Shown here: positions 25,436 through 34,315 of the stretch, piece after piece
Layout: every line of letters starts with the position of its first letter
Position numbering within the stretch: the stretch's first letter is position 1
Assembly (NCBI RefSeq): GCF_049310025.1
Contig: NZ_JBJYKD010000014.1
Span: 1 to 64,000 of the forward strand
From: JBJYKD01 sp049310025
GTDB taxonomy: Bacteria; Bacillota; Thermosediminibacteria; Thermosediminibacterales; Tepidanaerobacteraceae
Reading direction: 5' to 3'
Length of the DNA stretch: 64,000 bases
Notes under the pieces: model-generated
What the model was told of the DNA's origin: nothing
The model's input: only the letters and a program-made list of their open reading frames with translations
The model's database searches: none
Translations under genes and position numbers: made by a program

Positions 25436-25770
25436 TTTTTCAAAAGCGATGACGGGGACAGTAGGTTGCCGGGAGGCCGGCAGCGAGCCGGGGAGGGTGG
25501 AAGCCCGGCGGCAAACGGCATCTGAAGATCGCCCCGGAGTGCGGTGCCCAAACGGAAGGAGTAGGTGCCGACGGCAGGAGCCGTTATCAAAATGAGTAGA
25601 TGCGGAGCCTTTTTTGTCAGGGCTTTATCGGGCGCAGCATTTTTTTGGGAAGGGGACATATTTGTTTGAGGTCTTTCTTCCCCTCACCGATATAGGCTGC
25701 TGGAAGGCTTCCGGTCTATTAGGGTGGTAACGCGGGAGAAATCTCGCCCCTTTGGGGGCGGGGTTTTTTA
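25436..25770 (+). promoter_or_regulatory. Isoleucine T-box leader of ileS
   Basis: A long leader with the GAA (25524-25526) and specifier ATC (Ile, 25528-25530) arrangement of stem I, the T-box TTAGGGTGGTAACGCGGG at 25719-25736, and a terminator (CGCCCC 25745-25750 with GGGGCG 25755-25760) followed by GGGTTTTTTATTT. It would raise ileS expression when tRNA-Ile is uncharged. Confidence 0.92.
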
Positions 25771-25818
25771 TTTGTCGGATGTCCGGAGTAGATTTTTGAC
25801 TTGTTCAGGAGGTATGCA

Positions 25819-28800
25819 ATGTTTAAAAAGGTAGAGCCAACAATGAACTTTGTTCCCATTGAAGAGAACATTCTGGATTTCTGGAAAAGAGAAAAAATAT
25901 TTGAAAAGAGCATTGAGAACAGGAAAGACGCCCCGGATTACGTCTTTTACGAGGGCCCCCCGACGGCCAACGGCATGCCTCACGCCGGCCATGTGCTGAC
26001 AAGGGTGGTAAAGGACCTGATACCCCGCTACAAGACAATGCTGGGCTACAAGGTGGACAGGAAAGCCGGGTGGGACACCCACGGGTTGCCGGTGGAACTG
26101 GAAGTTGAAAAACAGCTGGGCATCAGCGGCAAGCCGCAGATAGAAGAGTACGGTGTGGAGGATTTTATCAAAAAGTGCAAGAACAGCGTCTTTACCTACG
26201 AGCAGGAATGGCGCAAAATGACGGAGCGGGTGGGCTTCTGGATTGACATGGATCATCCCTACGTCACCTACCACAACACCTACATCGAATCGGTATGGTG
26301 GGCGCTGAAGAAGATATGGGAAAAAGGCCTTTTATACAAAGGTCACAAAGTGGTGCCCTACTGCCCCCGCTGCGGCACGTCCCTTTCCAGCCACGAGGTG
26401 GCCCAGGGCTACGAAGAGGTGGAAGACCCGTCGGTATTTGTAAAATTCCCGGTGGTCGGTGAAGAAAATACCTACCTGCTGGCATGGACTACCACTCCAT
26501 GGACACTGCCGTCCAACGTGGCCCTGGCGGTAAAAGCCGATTACAACTACGTCAAGGTAGAGAACAACGGCGAAAAACTCATCCTGGCCGAGGGCAGGCT
26601 GCAGGTCCTGGATGGGGAATACACCGTTCTTGAAAGCTTCCCCGGCGAAAAACTGGCTGGTATGAAATATAAGCCTGTATTTCCCTTCTTTGAAAAGGAA
26701 AAAGACAGGGCTTTTTATGTGGTGACCGCCGATTTCGTAACCCTAGACGAAGGCACCGGCATAGTCCACACCGCTCCGGCGTTCGGAGAGGACGATTCCC
26801 GGGTTGGGCAGAAATACGGGTTACCGGTGCTGCAGCCGGTTGATGCCCAGGGCAGGTTTACCAGCGAGGTGGAGCCGTGGGCGGGCATGTTTGTGAAAGA
26901 CGCCGACAGGGGCATTATCAAGGACTTGAAGCAGAGGGGCCTTCTGTATAAATCACAGAAATACCTGCACAGCTACCCGTTCTGCTGGCGCTGCGACACA
27001 CCGCTTCTTTACTACGGCCGCAGCAGCTGGTTCATAAAGACAACGGCCATCCGGGATAGACTTCTTGAGATTAATAAAGAGATTGGATGGCGCCCTGAGC
27101 ATATCAGGGATGGGCGCTTCGGGAACTTCCTTGAAAACGTGATTGACTGGTGCCTGAGCCGCGAGCGCTACTGGGGGACCCCGCTGAACATCTGGATTTG
27201 TCAGGAATGCGGGCGCGAGCACGCGGTGGGAAGCCTGAAAGAGCTCAAGGAGATGAGCAAAAATCCCGTAGGCGATATAGAACTGCACAAGCCCTATGTG
27301 GACGAAGTGGTGCTGAAGTGCCCCGGGTGCGGTGGCGATATGAAGCGCGTGCCGGAGGTTATAGACTGCTGGTTTGATTCAGGCTCCATGCCCTTTGCCC
27401 AGCACCACTATCCCTTTGAGAACGAGGAATACTTCAGAAAGCACTTCCCCGCCGATTTCATCGCGGAAGCCATAGACCAGACCAGGGGATGGTTTTACAG
27501 CCTTCTGGTGATTTCCACACTGCTTTTTGACCGGTCGCCTTACAAGAATGTGCTGGTCATGGGGCACGTTCTGGACGAATTCGGCCAGAAGATGAGCAAG
27601 CACAAGGGCAATGTGCTCGACCCGTGGAAGGTGTTGAATGAGCAGGGAGCCGACGCCATGCGCTGGTACCTGTACGTGGCAAGCCCTCCCTGGAGCCCCA
27701 GCCGTTTTTACCAGGAGGCTGTGAGCGAAGCCCAGAGGAGATTCCTGGGCACCCTCTGGAACGTTTATTCTTTCTTCGTGCTGTATGCCAATATCGACGG
27801 CTTTGACCCGAAAAAATATTCCCTGCCGCCGCAGCGGCGGACGGAAATGGACCGGTGGCTTTTGTCCAGGATAAACAGCGTCAACAAAAAGGTTAGAAGG
27901 GACCTGGACAACCTGGACATCACCGGCGCCGCCAGGACCCTGGAGGAGCTGGTGGACGACCTGAGCAACTGGTATGTGCGTCGCTCGAGGGAGCGCTTCT
28001 GGAAGTCGGAGATGGACGACGACAAAATAGGCGCTTACCTCACTCTGTATGAGGCTCTGGTGGCATTTATAAAGATGGCGGCTCCCTTTGTACCCTTTAT
28101 CACCGAAGAGCTCTATCAGAACCTCGTGCGCGGGCCTTATCCCGAGGCGCCCGTAAGCGTGCACCTTTGCGATTACCCCGAGGTGAAAGAGCAGCTTATC
28201 GACGAAACCCTGGAACACAAGATGGTGCTGGCAAGAAAGATCGTAGAACTGGGCCGGGCCGCCAGGAACAAGGCCAAGATCAAAAACCGCCAGCCGCTAA
28301 AGAAAATGATGGTACAGCTGAGGAACCCGGGAGACGAAGTTTTACTTTCAGACCTTTCGGATATAATAAAGGAAGAGCTCAACATAAAAGAAATCGAATA
28401 TATCCATGTGGCGGAGGAATATTTCACCTACACCGTAAAACCCCGATTCGACCTCCTGGGCCCCAAATACGGCAAACTGATGTCTTCCATAGCCCGGGCC
28501 GTTTCGGCGGCTCCGGCCACAAAGCTTATCAACGAAGCCCGGGAAAAAGGGGAAGTAATCCTCGACGTAAACGGTGAAAAGATAATCATCGCCCAGAACG
28601 AACTAGATATCCGCGCCCAGGATAAGGAAGGCTTCTGCGCCGAGGGCGAAGGTGGTTACTATGTGGTGCTGGATACCACCATCACCCATGATCTGATGCT
28701 GGAGGGCATAGCCAGGGAAATGACCAGCAAGATCCAGAACATGAGGAAAGAAGCCGGATTTGAAGTAGAGGACAAGATATACCTTTATTATACAGGCGAT

Positions 28801-28956
28801 GAGACAATAGATGAGGTGATGGAAAAACACGGGCGGGAAATAATGACCGATACCCTGGCCCTTTTGGTAGAGAAGGCAACCCCACCGGAGGGGAGCTTTT
28901 CCAGAATGTGGAACATCAATGACCACAGGGTCAATATTGGAGTCAAAAAAGCTTAA
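25819..28956 (+). CDS. ileS: Isoleucine-tRNA ligase, long (type 2) form
   Basis: A 1045-residue class I synthetase, longer than the roughly 930-residue bacterial type 1 enzyme and matching the eukaryote-like type 2 form. Visible are PPTANGMPHAGHVL (HIGH motif, about residues 45-58), editing-domain TTPWTLPSNVAL, zinc-like CPRCG and CPGCG pairs, and GQKMSKHKGNV (KMSKS). Type 2 enzymes are generally less sensitive to mupirocin. ATG 25819 follows AGGAGGT (25807-25813); a TTG at 25801 lies upstream of that site and is rejected. The Ile T-box controls it. Confidence 0.95.
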   Translation: MFKKVEPTMNFVPIEENILDFWKREKIFEKSIENRKDAPDYVFYEGPPTANGMPHAGHVLTRVVKDLIPRYKTMLGYKVDRKAGWDTHGLPVELEVEKQLGISGKPQIEEYGVEDFIKKCKNSVFTYEQEWRKMTERVGFWIDMDHPYVTYHNTYIESVWWALKKIWEKGLLYKGHKVVPYCPRCGTSLSSHEVAQGYEEVEDPSVFVKFPVVGEENTYLLAWTTTPWTLPSNVALAVKADYNYVKVENNGEKLILAEGRLQVLDGEYTVLESFPGEKLAGMKYKPVFPFFEKEKDRAFYVVTADFVTLDEGTGIVHTAPAFGEDDSRVGQKYGLPVLQPVDAQGRFTSEVEPWAGMFVKDADRGIIKDLKQRGLLYKSQKYLHSYPFCWRCDTPLLYYGRSSWFIKTTAIRDRLLEINKEIGWRPEHIRDGRFGNFLENVIDWCLSRERYWGTPLNIWICQECGREHAVGSLKELKEMSKNPVGDIELHKPYVDEVVLKCPGCGGDMKRVPEVIDCWFDSGSMPFAQHHYPFENEEYFRKHFPADFIAEAIDQTRGWFYSLLVISTLLFDRSPYKNVLVMGHVLDEFGQKMSKHKGNVLDPWKVLNEQGADAMRWYLYVASPPWSPSRFYQEAVSEAQRRFLGTLWNVYSFFVLYANIDGFDPKKYSLPPQRRTEMDRWLLSRINSVNKKVRRDLDNLDITGAARTLEELVDDLSNWYVRRSRERFWKSEMDDDKIGAYLTLYEALVAFIKMAAPFVPFITEELYQNLVRGPYPEAPVSVHLCDYPEVKEQLIDETLEHKMVLARKIVELGRAARNKAKIKNRQPLKKMMVQLRNPGDEVLLSDLSDIIKEELNIKEIEYIHVAEEYFTYTVKPRFDLLGPKYGKLMSSIARAVSAAPATKLINEAREKGEVILDVNGEKIIIAQNELDIRAQDKEGFCAEGEGGYYVVLDTTITHDLMLEGIAREMTSKIQNMRKEAGFEVEDKIYLYYTGDETIDEVMEKHGREIMTDTLALLVEKATPPEGSFSRMWNINDHRVNIGVKKA

Positions 28957-28967
28957 GGGGTGATAGT

Positions 28968-29465
28968 ATGAATGAGGTAATCAGGGTCTTAAAGGAGCGC
29001 CGGAGCATAAGGGAATACCTCCCAAAGCCCATACCGAAGGAAATCCTTGAGGACATTATCGACTGCGGGAGGCTGGCTCCAAGCGCCAACAACGTCCAGC
29101 CGTGGCTGTTTGTGGTGGTGACCGAAGAGGGAGGGAAAAAGGAACTGGCCAGCCTGGCGACCTACGGTAAATTTATAGCGAGCGCCGCGGCCTGCGTGGC
29201 GGTATTTTGCGAAAAGGACAACAACCACCTGGTGGAAGACGGCGCGGCGGCCACCGAGAACATTATAATTGCGGCAAAAGCTTACGGCATCGATTCCTGC
29301 TGGGTCGCGGGCTATCAGAGAAATTACAGCGAAGCCGTGAGAAAGCTTCTGGGAGTCCCGGAAAAGTACACCCTGATCTCCCTTGTTTCCCTGGGGTATT
29401 CCGACAGGACCGCCCAAAGGCCGAAGAAGTCGCTGAACCAGGTACTCAGGTGGGAAAAATATTGA
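28968..29465 (+). CDS. Nitroreductase family protein
   Basis: A 165-residue FMN-dependent nitroreductase-fold protein, at the short end of the family. The N-terminal RRSIREYLPKPIPKE and LAPSANNVQPWLFVVV are the FMN-contact blocks; the C-terminal ISLVSLGYSD closes the fold. Substrate unknown. It starts 11 bases after ileS behind AAGGGGTGAT and may share its transcript. A long hairpin follows. Confidence 0.85.
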   Translation: MNEVIRVLKERRSIREYLPKPIPKEILEDIIDCGRLAPSANNVQPWLFVVVTEEGGKKELASLATYGKFIASAAACVAVFCEKDNNHLVEDGAAATENIIIAAKAYGIDSCWVAGYQRNYSEAVRKLLGVPEKYTLISLVSLGYSDRTAQRPKKSLNQVLRWEKY

Positions 29466-29534
29466 ACCGGTTTTGCACCAGCGATTAAATGACCAAACTG
29501 GAAACGGGTCGAGAAAATATATTTTTATGTCATG

Positions 29535-29581
29535 GCGGCATTCGCCCATGTTATAATTTAAGTGGGCGGATGCCGCATTTT
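29535..29581 (+). terminator. Terminator after the nitroreductase gene
   Basis: A 14-bp stem (29535-29548 with 29563-29576, one G-U pair) has a 14-nt loop and is followed by ATTTTTATG. The loop contains TTATAAT, which could also act as a -10 box for the glycosylase gene downstream. Confidence 0.7.
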
Positions 29582-29644
29582 TATGAATTTTTACCGATGT
29601 TTTTAACAAAACATTCGGGAGAAAGGAGAAACCGTGGCGAAATA

Positions 29645-30520
29645 ATGGACACCGTATTTACTTTTACTGACATTCTTCCATTTAACCTGGAGATTGTATC
29701 CGACGGAGGGCAGGCTTTCAGGTGGAACCCGGAGCCGACCGGGGGATATACCGGCGTAGTGGGGAAGCTGGTATTAAAAGCGGTTCAGGAAAGCGATACC
29801 CTGAGAGTAACAACCAATGCCGGCCCCGCGGACGCGGGCATAATAGAGGACTATTTCGACCTGGAGAGAGATTATGCCGCCATAGAGAATAAACTGAGGC
29901 AATATGAAGAACTTCAACCTGCCGTAAATTTTTGCAGCGGCAACAGGATACTTCACCAGGACCCCTGGGAAACTACCGTTTCCTTTATCATTTCTGCCAA
30001 CAACAGCATAAGGAACATCAAAAAGACCATAGAGAGGATATGCGAGTACTACGGGGAACCTGTGGAATATAATGGAAAATTATACCACTCCTTTCCATCA
30101 CCGGAGACTCTTGCAAATGTTTCTGAGGAGGAACTCCGGAAGACTAAATGCGGTTTCAGGGCCAGGTACATCATCGAGACCGCCAGGTTGGTGGCGGGAG
30201 GCGAGATTGACCTTTACGGCCTGCAAAAAATCCCCACACCGGAAGCCCGGCGAAAGCTGCAAAGGCTCCCGGGAGTGGGCAGGAAAGTCGCCGATTGTAT
30301 TCTGCTCTTTTCCATGAGAAAATTCGATGCTTTCCCTATTGATGTCTGGATAAAAAGGGTGCTGGAAAAACTTTATTTCAACGGCCGGAGCATGCCGATA
30401 CGGAAGCTGCAGGAATTTGCGGAAGACAGGTTCAAAAACCTGGCGGGTTTTGCCCAGCAGTACCTGTTTCACTATACACGGACTTTTTGGAACGAGATGA
30501 AAGAAGATAATGTGTTGTAA
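29645..30520 (+). CDS. ogg: 8-oxoguanine DNA glycosylase/AP lyase, OGG type
   Basis: A 291-residue HhH-GPD base-excision repair protein. The N-terminal beta domain (about 1-95) has GGQAFRWN; the HhH motif LPGVGRKVADCILLFSM (about 220-236) contains the Lys nucleophile position (GRKVAD) and the catalytic Asp lies in FPIDVWIKR. It should excise 8-oxoguanine and nick the abasic site. The ATG at 29645 is 17 bases after AAGGAG, which is far; a GTG-GCG-AAA-TAA mini-ORF at the optimal distance ends by overlapping this ATG (TAATG). A longer frame from 29489 runs through the terminator and is rejected. Confidence 0.85.
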   Translation: MDTVFTFTDILPFNLEIVSDGGQAFRWNPEPTGGYTGVVGKLVLKAVQESDTLRVTTNAGPADAGIIEDYFDLERDYAAIENKLRQYEELQPAVNFCSGNRILHQDPWETTVSFIISANNSIRNIKKTIERICEYYGEPVEYNGKLYHSFPSPETLANVSEEELRKTKCGFRARYIIETARLVAGGEIDLYGLQKIPTPEARRKLQRLPGVGRKVADCILLFSMRKFDAFPIDVWIKRVLEKLYFNGRSMPIRKLQEFAEDRFKNLAGFAQQYLFHYTRTFWNEMKEDNVL

Positions 30521-30639
30521 CATTTTTCAGGAATAAAAATATACCGGCCAAATATAATAAATTATAAATGTGTGTTGTTAAACAGACTGCGATAAAAATA
30601 AAAAAATTTTTATAAAGTATAGCAAAATAACGTATAATG

Positions 30640-30648
30640 TGCTATAAT
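30640..30648 (+). promoter_or_regulatory. Extended -10 promoter
   Basis: TGCTATAAT (TGnTATAAT form) at 30640-30648, preceded by an AT-rich stretch with a second TATAAT at 30633-30638, about 33 bases before the small Cys-rich gene. No clear -35 box. Confidence 0.5.
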
Positions 30649-30680
30649 AATAGTGCAAATAAATCGTGGAGGGGATAAAT

Positions 30681-30854
30681 GTGAGCCCGGAACAGACTAT
30701 TATTGTAGCAAAAAGTTGCGGGGATTATGAAAAGAGCAGCAGTATAAAATATCCTGCCAGGTATCTGGTTCAGTATGAATCCTGCAAGAACTGCGCCCAC
30801 TGGCATGTGGGCAGGTGCGAAAAAGCCCAGGAAATCTTAAAGACCATTGATTAA
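30681..30854 (+). CDS. Small Cys-rich protein, unassigned
   Basis: A 57-residue protein with a C-terminal CKNCAHWHVGRC motif (about residues 36-47), two Cys pairs plus two His that could hold a zinc ion or form disulfides; an additional Cys lies at about residue 13. GTG 30681 is chosen because GGAGGGG (30668-30674) is six bases upstream. It has its own extended -10 promoter and a perfect terminator, so it is an independent unit. I do not recognise a family; a small zinc-ribbon-like or redox protein is possible. Confidence 0.6.
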   Translation: MSPEQTIIVAKSCGDYEKSSSIKYPARYLVQYESCKNCAHWHVGRCEKAQEILKTID

Positions 30855-30877
30855 CATAATCGGAATTAATATATTGT

Positions 30878-30908
30878 CACGTCAGGAATTCTGACGTGTT
30901 TTATTTTT
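30878..30908 (+). terminator. Terminator of the small Cys-rich gene
   Basis: A perfect 8-bp stem CACGTCAG (30878-30885) / CTGACGTG (30891-30898), GAATT loop, followed by TTTTATTTTTT. Confidence 0.85.
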
Positions 30909-30919
30909 TAAATTAAAAA

Positions 30920-30951
30920 GGGAGAATGGAATGAATAATTCCTGTTCTCCC
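30920..30951 (-). terminator. Terminator of the sigI operon
   Basis: GGGAGAA (30920-30926) pairs with TTCTCCC (30945-30951), with an inner GGAAT/ATTCC pair. On the minus strand it is followed by TTTTTAATTT, so it terminates leftward transcripts from the TPR gene. Confidence 0.7.
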
Positions 30952-30970
30952 AAAATTGGCTTTTGTTCCG

Positions 30971-32077
30971 TTATTGGGCAGGTTCATTAACGGTTATTAT
31001 TTGATACTGGCTGTTCCAGTTCACTTTTGTACCGAAGCTTTCTGATATAAATCTAAGGGGTACAACGGTCCTTCCTTCTAAAATTGTGGCCGGCTCATCT
31101 ATTGTAGATACTACACCGTTTATTTTAACCTCGCGACTTCCTATACTCAATTCAATGGTTTTGCCATTCTTCGTTATAATTATTGACCCTGTATCGGGGT
31201 TCCAGTCAACTTTGGCACCGAGATTTTCAACGATGATTCTTACGGGGACCAATGTCGTGCCGCCTTTTACGAGAGGTTTCACGTCAGACTCTACTTTTTG
31301 ACCTTTTATGAATAGCTTTATGCCATTCAAACCCATTTCTTCATAAAGTTTTCCGATTTCATTGTAAAGCCCATCATCTTCAGGTTCTTTTTGAATGGCT
31401 TCTTCCATATTTTCAAGGGCTTTTTCCAGGTTTCCTTCTTTTTCATCGAGGATTGCAAGATACGCTTGCACCTTTGCATCGGGATTTACCTTCAATAGTT
31501 CCTCCAGGTAGGATATGGCGGATTGAACATCTCCCTTTGATTCATAACTCTGGGCCAGTAATATCATGGCTTTATGGTTTTGGGGGTCAAGACTGAGTAC
31601 TTTATTGGCCATATCGATAACCTGGTCATAGTTGCCCAGCGATTTATAAGCAAGAGCCAGTTTGATTAAAGCCTTTTCATCGTTAGGATTTTCTTTTAAC
31701 TTCTGTTCAAGTTCACCTATGATTTTTTTAAGATCTTTTCCTTTTTCGGTTTCAAGTTGTATTTCTATGCCGTCTTCTATATCAATGTTTACATTGCCGT
31801 CATCTTCATTTTCCTGGTCGCCTTCATCTATATCATTTACGTTTTTGTCGTCCTGGTTGTTTTCATCCGCATCTTCATCTTCATCTTCAACATCCTTACC
31901 TTCTTCCTTGTCCTGGGTCTCATCTAAATCGCCGTTTTGGCCAATGTCCTCCCCGTTTGGTTTGTCAATGCTTACTTTTGGAATGTTATCTTGGGCAAAA
32001 ACCTGAACTGAGTTAAAGGAAAGACTAAAAGTAAATGTCATAACCAGTAAGAAAATAAATAGATTTTTGAACCTCAT
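30971..32077 (-). CDS. Secreted TPR protein with copper amine oxidase-like stalk domain
   Basis: A 368-residue protein with a signal peptide (about 1-28, ending near VFAQ). Residues about 35-110 are a very acidic Asp/Glu/Asn-rich stretch. Then come three to four TPR repeats (about 115-245, LAYKSLGNYDQVIDMANKVL and similar) and a C-terminal copper amine oxidase N-terminal-like domain (about 255-365, LVPVRIIVENLGAKVDWN and VVPLRFISESFGTKVNWN). GGGAGG precedes the ATG. It is probably the third gene of the sigI-rsgI operon. The domain mix suggests an exported cell-surface scaffold; the function is not known. Confidence 0.8.
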   Translation of the reverse strand: MRFKNLFIFLLVMTFTFSLSFNSVQVFAQDNIPKVSIDKPNGEDIGQNGDLDETQDKEEGKDVEDEDEDADENNQDDKNVNDIDEGDQENEDDGNVNIDIEDGIEIQLETEKGKDLKKIIGELEQKLKENPNDEKALIKLALAYKSLGNYDQVIDMANKVLSLDPQNHKAMILLAQSYESKGDVQSAISYLEELLKVNPDAKVQAYLAILDEKEGNLEKALENMEEAIQKEPEDDGLYNEIGKLYEEMGLNGIKLFIKGQKVESDVKPLVKGGTTLVPVRIIVENLGAKVDWNPDTGSIIITKNGKTIELSIGSREVKINGVVSTIDEPATILEGRTVVPLRFISESFGTKVNWNSQYQIITVNEPAQ

Positions 32078-32155
32078 CTTTTGTTCCTCCCTGCTATTGA
32101 ATTGTTTCTGTTATATTACTTTCGTTACTTATTATTTTTTTAAGTGGGTATAAAA

Positions 32156-33517
32156 CTAATAATTGAAATCGGAATCATCACGGTCAGCACCGCCGTTGCT
32201 GCCATCGCCGATATTGCCATCATGCTTGTCTTGTGTTTGTTGATCGATATCTTCTTTTTTAACGGCTTTATCTACGTCATTTCCATTTTCAAATTCTTGC
32301 TTTGTAATTTCGCCATCTTTTTTTTGTTCATCCGTTTCCTTCTCATTGACATAAACCGTCTTTTCATCATTTTTTTCCGTGTCTATTGTTTTGCCCCCAT
32401 TCTCATCAGTGGAATTCTGGCCGCTGCCGGCATCCTTTTTCTCGTCATCCTTTATGCCATCGTAGTTTTTATGTTCATCTTCACCATTTTCCCGAGCGTT
32501 ATCATTAAAATCATCTATTGAAATTTTATCTTCATATTTATCCACTTTCTCCGAAATACCTACATCCTTTCCGTAGGGCTTTGGCTTCGGATTATATTTT
32601 AAAGCGGTATCATTTAATAAATTAAAATTGTCGTCGGCTTTCTTAATTTTACCATGATCGGTATTTCTCGCGTCATTGAGAGATTTTTTGCCCGCCTTTT
32701 CAAGAAAGTCCATGTTATTTGCCGGGTTTTCTGCCTTCTGTTTTTTATCTCCTAAAGTATCAAGCTGTAACTTTTTCAGGATGTCGGATACACGGCTATT
32801 CCTGGCCTCCTCAATAGTGATGTCAATACCCTTTTCCTTCATTTTAGTGTAAATAAAATATCTGCCCATAGAAATTTTATTCTCCAGGGAAAGTTTTCTG
32901 TCTTCAGGCGTTATCTTTAATATTATGGTTTTATCTTTTAGCCCTCCGTGTTTTTTTACGACTTCACTCAAAGATTCCGCGAGTCTATCCAGCTTTTTCT
33001 GCGCTTCATCTTTTATAAACCCGTAGCCATTACTGTCAATGTTTAAAGCAGCAGAAATGAGTATGTCGTTTTCATTTTTTGAATCAAGGTAACCCTGTTC
33101 TTTTGATTTAATTATAATTACCGACAAAGCCTCTTGTACCGGCATACCGTTTAGTTTTAATCCTTTAAGCAGAGGCCGCGCATCTTCATTGAGTGGAATA
33201 GTTTTTAAAACCCTTTCCTGTTTATTGATAACCAGTTCTAAGCTTGGATTTATATCAATATCCACGTACGCGTACGCGAAATTTACGGTGTAATGAAAAT
33301 ACGAAACACTGATAAGAAAAACTAGTAATATGCTTGCTGCAACCATAATATATTTAACTTTCTTTCTGTTATATCTTATAATATCGGATTCCTGAAATGT
33401 GATCTGCTGCCCGAGACTCATATCGCTACGCCTTTTTATTGATAAAAAGTCACATTCCTCCGTCATCACTATGGCTTCTTTTTCTTTTAGTTTTAATATG
33501 GTGCCCCTATAGTTCAA
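32156..33517 (-). CDS. rsgI: Anti-sigma-I factor
   Basis: A 453-residue RsgI-type protein: cytoplasmic anti-sigma domain (about 1-45, YRGTILKLKEKEAIVMT), one membrane segment (about 57-75), then a conserved extracytoplasmic domain starting VDIDINPSLELVIN. The Asn-Pro there matches the site where RsgI proteins self-cleave. The last 200 residues are acidic and repetitive with no recognisable carbohydrate-binding module, unlike the cellulosome-linked RsgI proteins. TTG 33517 is preferred since AAGGGGGTG lies five bases upstream; it overlaps the sigI end by 11 bases. An alternative start at 33541 adds eight residues. Confidence 0.87.
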   Translation of the reverse strand: MNYRGTILKLKEKEAIVMTEECDFLSIKRRSDMSLGQQITFQESDIIRYNRKKVKYIMVAASILLVFLISVSYFHYTVNFAYAYVDIDINPSLELVINKQERVLKTIPLNEDARPLLKGLKLNGMPVQEALSVIIIKSKEQGYLDSKNENDILISAALNIDSNGYGFIKDEAQKKLDRLAESLSEVVKKHGGLKDKTIILKITPEDRKLSLENKISMGRYFIYTKMKEKGIDITIEEARNSRVSDILKKLQLDTLGDKKQKAENPANNMDFLEKAGKKSLNDARNTDHGKIKKADDNFNLLNDTALKYNPKPKPYGKDVGISEKVDKYEDKISIDDFNDNARENGEDEHKNYDGIKDDEKKDAGSGQNSTDENGGKTIDTEKNDEKTVYVNEKETDEQKKDGEITKQEFENGNDVDKAVKKEDIDQQTQDKHDGNIGDGSNGGADRDDSDFNY

Positions 33518-34265
33518 AGGTGTCACCCCCTTTTTCAGCATTTTTTACGTACCCTTTTAAAACATCAAGATCACTATTTAGAATCAAACACACTGCGATT
33601 ATAAATTTCCTGTTTCTTTCAATGGTTTTCCGATTAACATTAATAATTTTCATCAAATCTGCCATGGGTATATTTTTCTCTTTATTTAATTTCCCAAACA
33701 TTTCTTTGTTTTCCGCTATCATTCTTGCTATCTTTATGGCCAGCCTTCTGGAGTCTTTATGCTTTGGAGCACACGCAACCAGGTCTTCGACTGTTATGTT
33801 GAACTCTTCAAGCTTCCTGTTAAACAGCATAATTTCCTCCCGGAGTTCAACGTTATCGGATTGGGATGTAAAATCCACCTTCAAATACCTTTCTTCGAAG
33901 ACGCTTTCCTCATTCTCAAAATATGTAAAAGGGTATACCATGTTATGTTTATAATTGCTCCTTATGTAATCAATTAACCTTCTGCGTATCACCTGTTCAG
34001 CGAAACTAAAAAAATTTGAGTTTTTTTGGTCGTCATAGGAATCGATGGCTTCATTGAAGGCTAAAAGCCCGATGCTGTATTCCTCGCTGTTCTCAATCTC
34101 TACGTAATTCTTCAGCACACTGGAGACCGTTTTCAAAATAAAAGGTGCATACTCTTCTAAAAATTTTTCTTTTAAAGCCCTATCGCCAGACTTAATCTTT
34201 GTAATTACATCTTTCACGGAATCCGTGTCCTGATTACGTTTTCTGAATGGAGATATGTTTATCAC
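33507..34265 (-). CDS. sigI: RNA polymerase sigma factor SigI
   Basis: A 252-residue SigI-family sigma factor. The region-2-like part (about 30-110) includes SIGLLAFNEAIDSYD and FFSFAEQVIRRRLIDYIR; the SigI-specific C-terminal domain ends with INVNRKTIERNRKFIIAVCLI. GTG 34265 is preceded by GGAGTGAT. Held inactive by RsgI at the membrane, it would be released by an envelope, heat or polysaccharide signal. A candidate SigI-type promoter lies just upstream, implying autoregulation. Confidence 0.9.
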   Translation of the reverse strand: MINISPFRKRNQDTDSVKDVITKIKSGDRALKEKFLEEYAPFILKTVSSVLKNYVEIENSEEYSIGLLAFNEAIDSYDDQKNSNFFSFAEQVIRRRLIDYIRSNYKHNMVYPFTYFENEESVFEERYLKVDFTSQSDNVELREEIMLFNRKLEEFNITVEDLVACAPKHKDSRRLAIKIARMIAENKEMFGKLNKEKNIPMADLMKIINVNRKTIERNRKFIIAVCLILNSDLDVLKGYVKNAEKGGDTFEL

Positions 34266-34286
34266 AAAGAATCACTCCATAATATG

Positions 34287-34315
34287 TATTCGGATGCAAA
34301 ATCTTTCTTTGGTGG
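34287..34315 (-). promoter_or_regulatory. Candidate SigI-dependent promoter
   Basis: On the minus strand CCACCAAA (34308-34315) and CGAATA (34287-34292) are separated by 15 bp, about 22 bp ahead of the sigI start. C-rich, A-tailed -35 boxes and CGAA-type -10 boxes are reported for SigI promoters, so this would be an autoregulatory promoter. Confidence 0.5.

Noticed and set aside
27379..28218. 279-codon minus-strand ORF
   Set aside because: Antisense to ileS; composition is that of a shadow frame and the opposite strand has a fully supported synthetase.
32144..32521. 125-codon + strand hydrophobic ORF
   Set aside because: Antisense to the acidic tail of rsgI; the acidic codons read backwards give hydrophobic residues, which mimics membrane segments.
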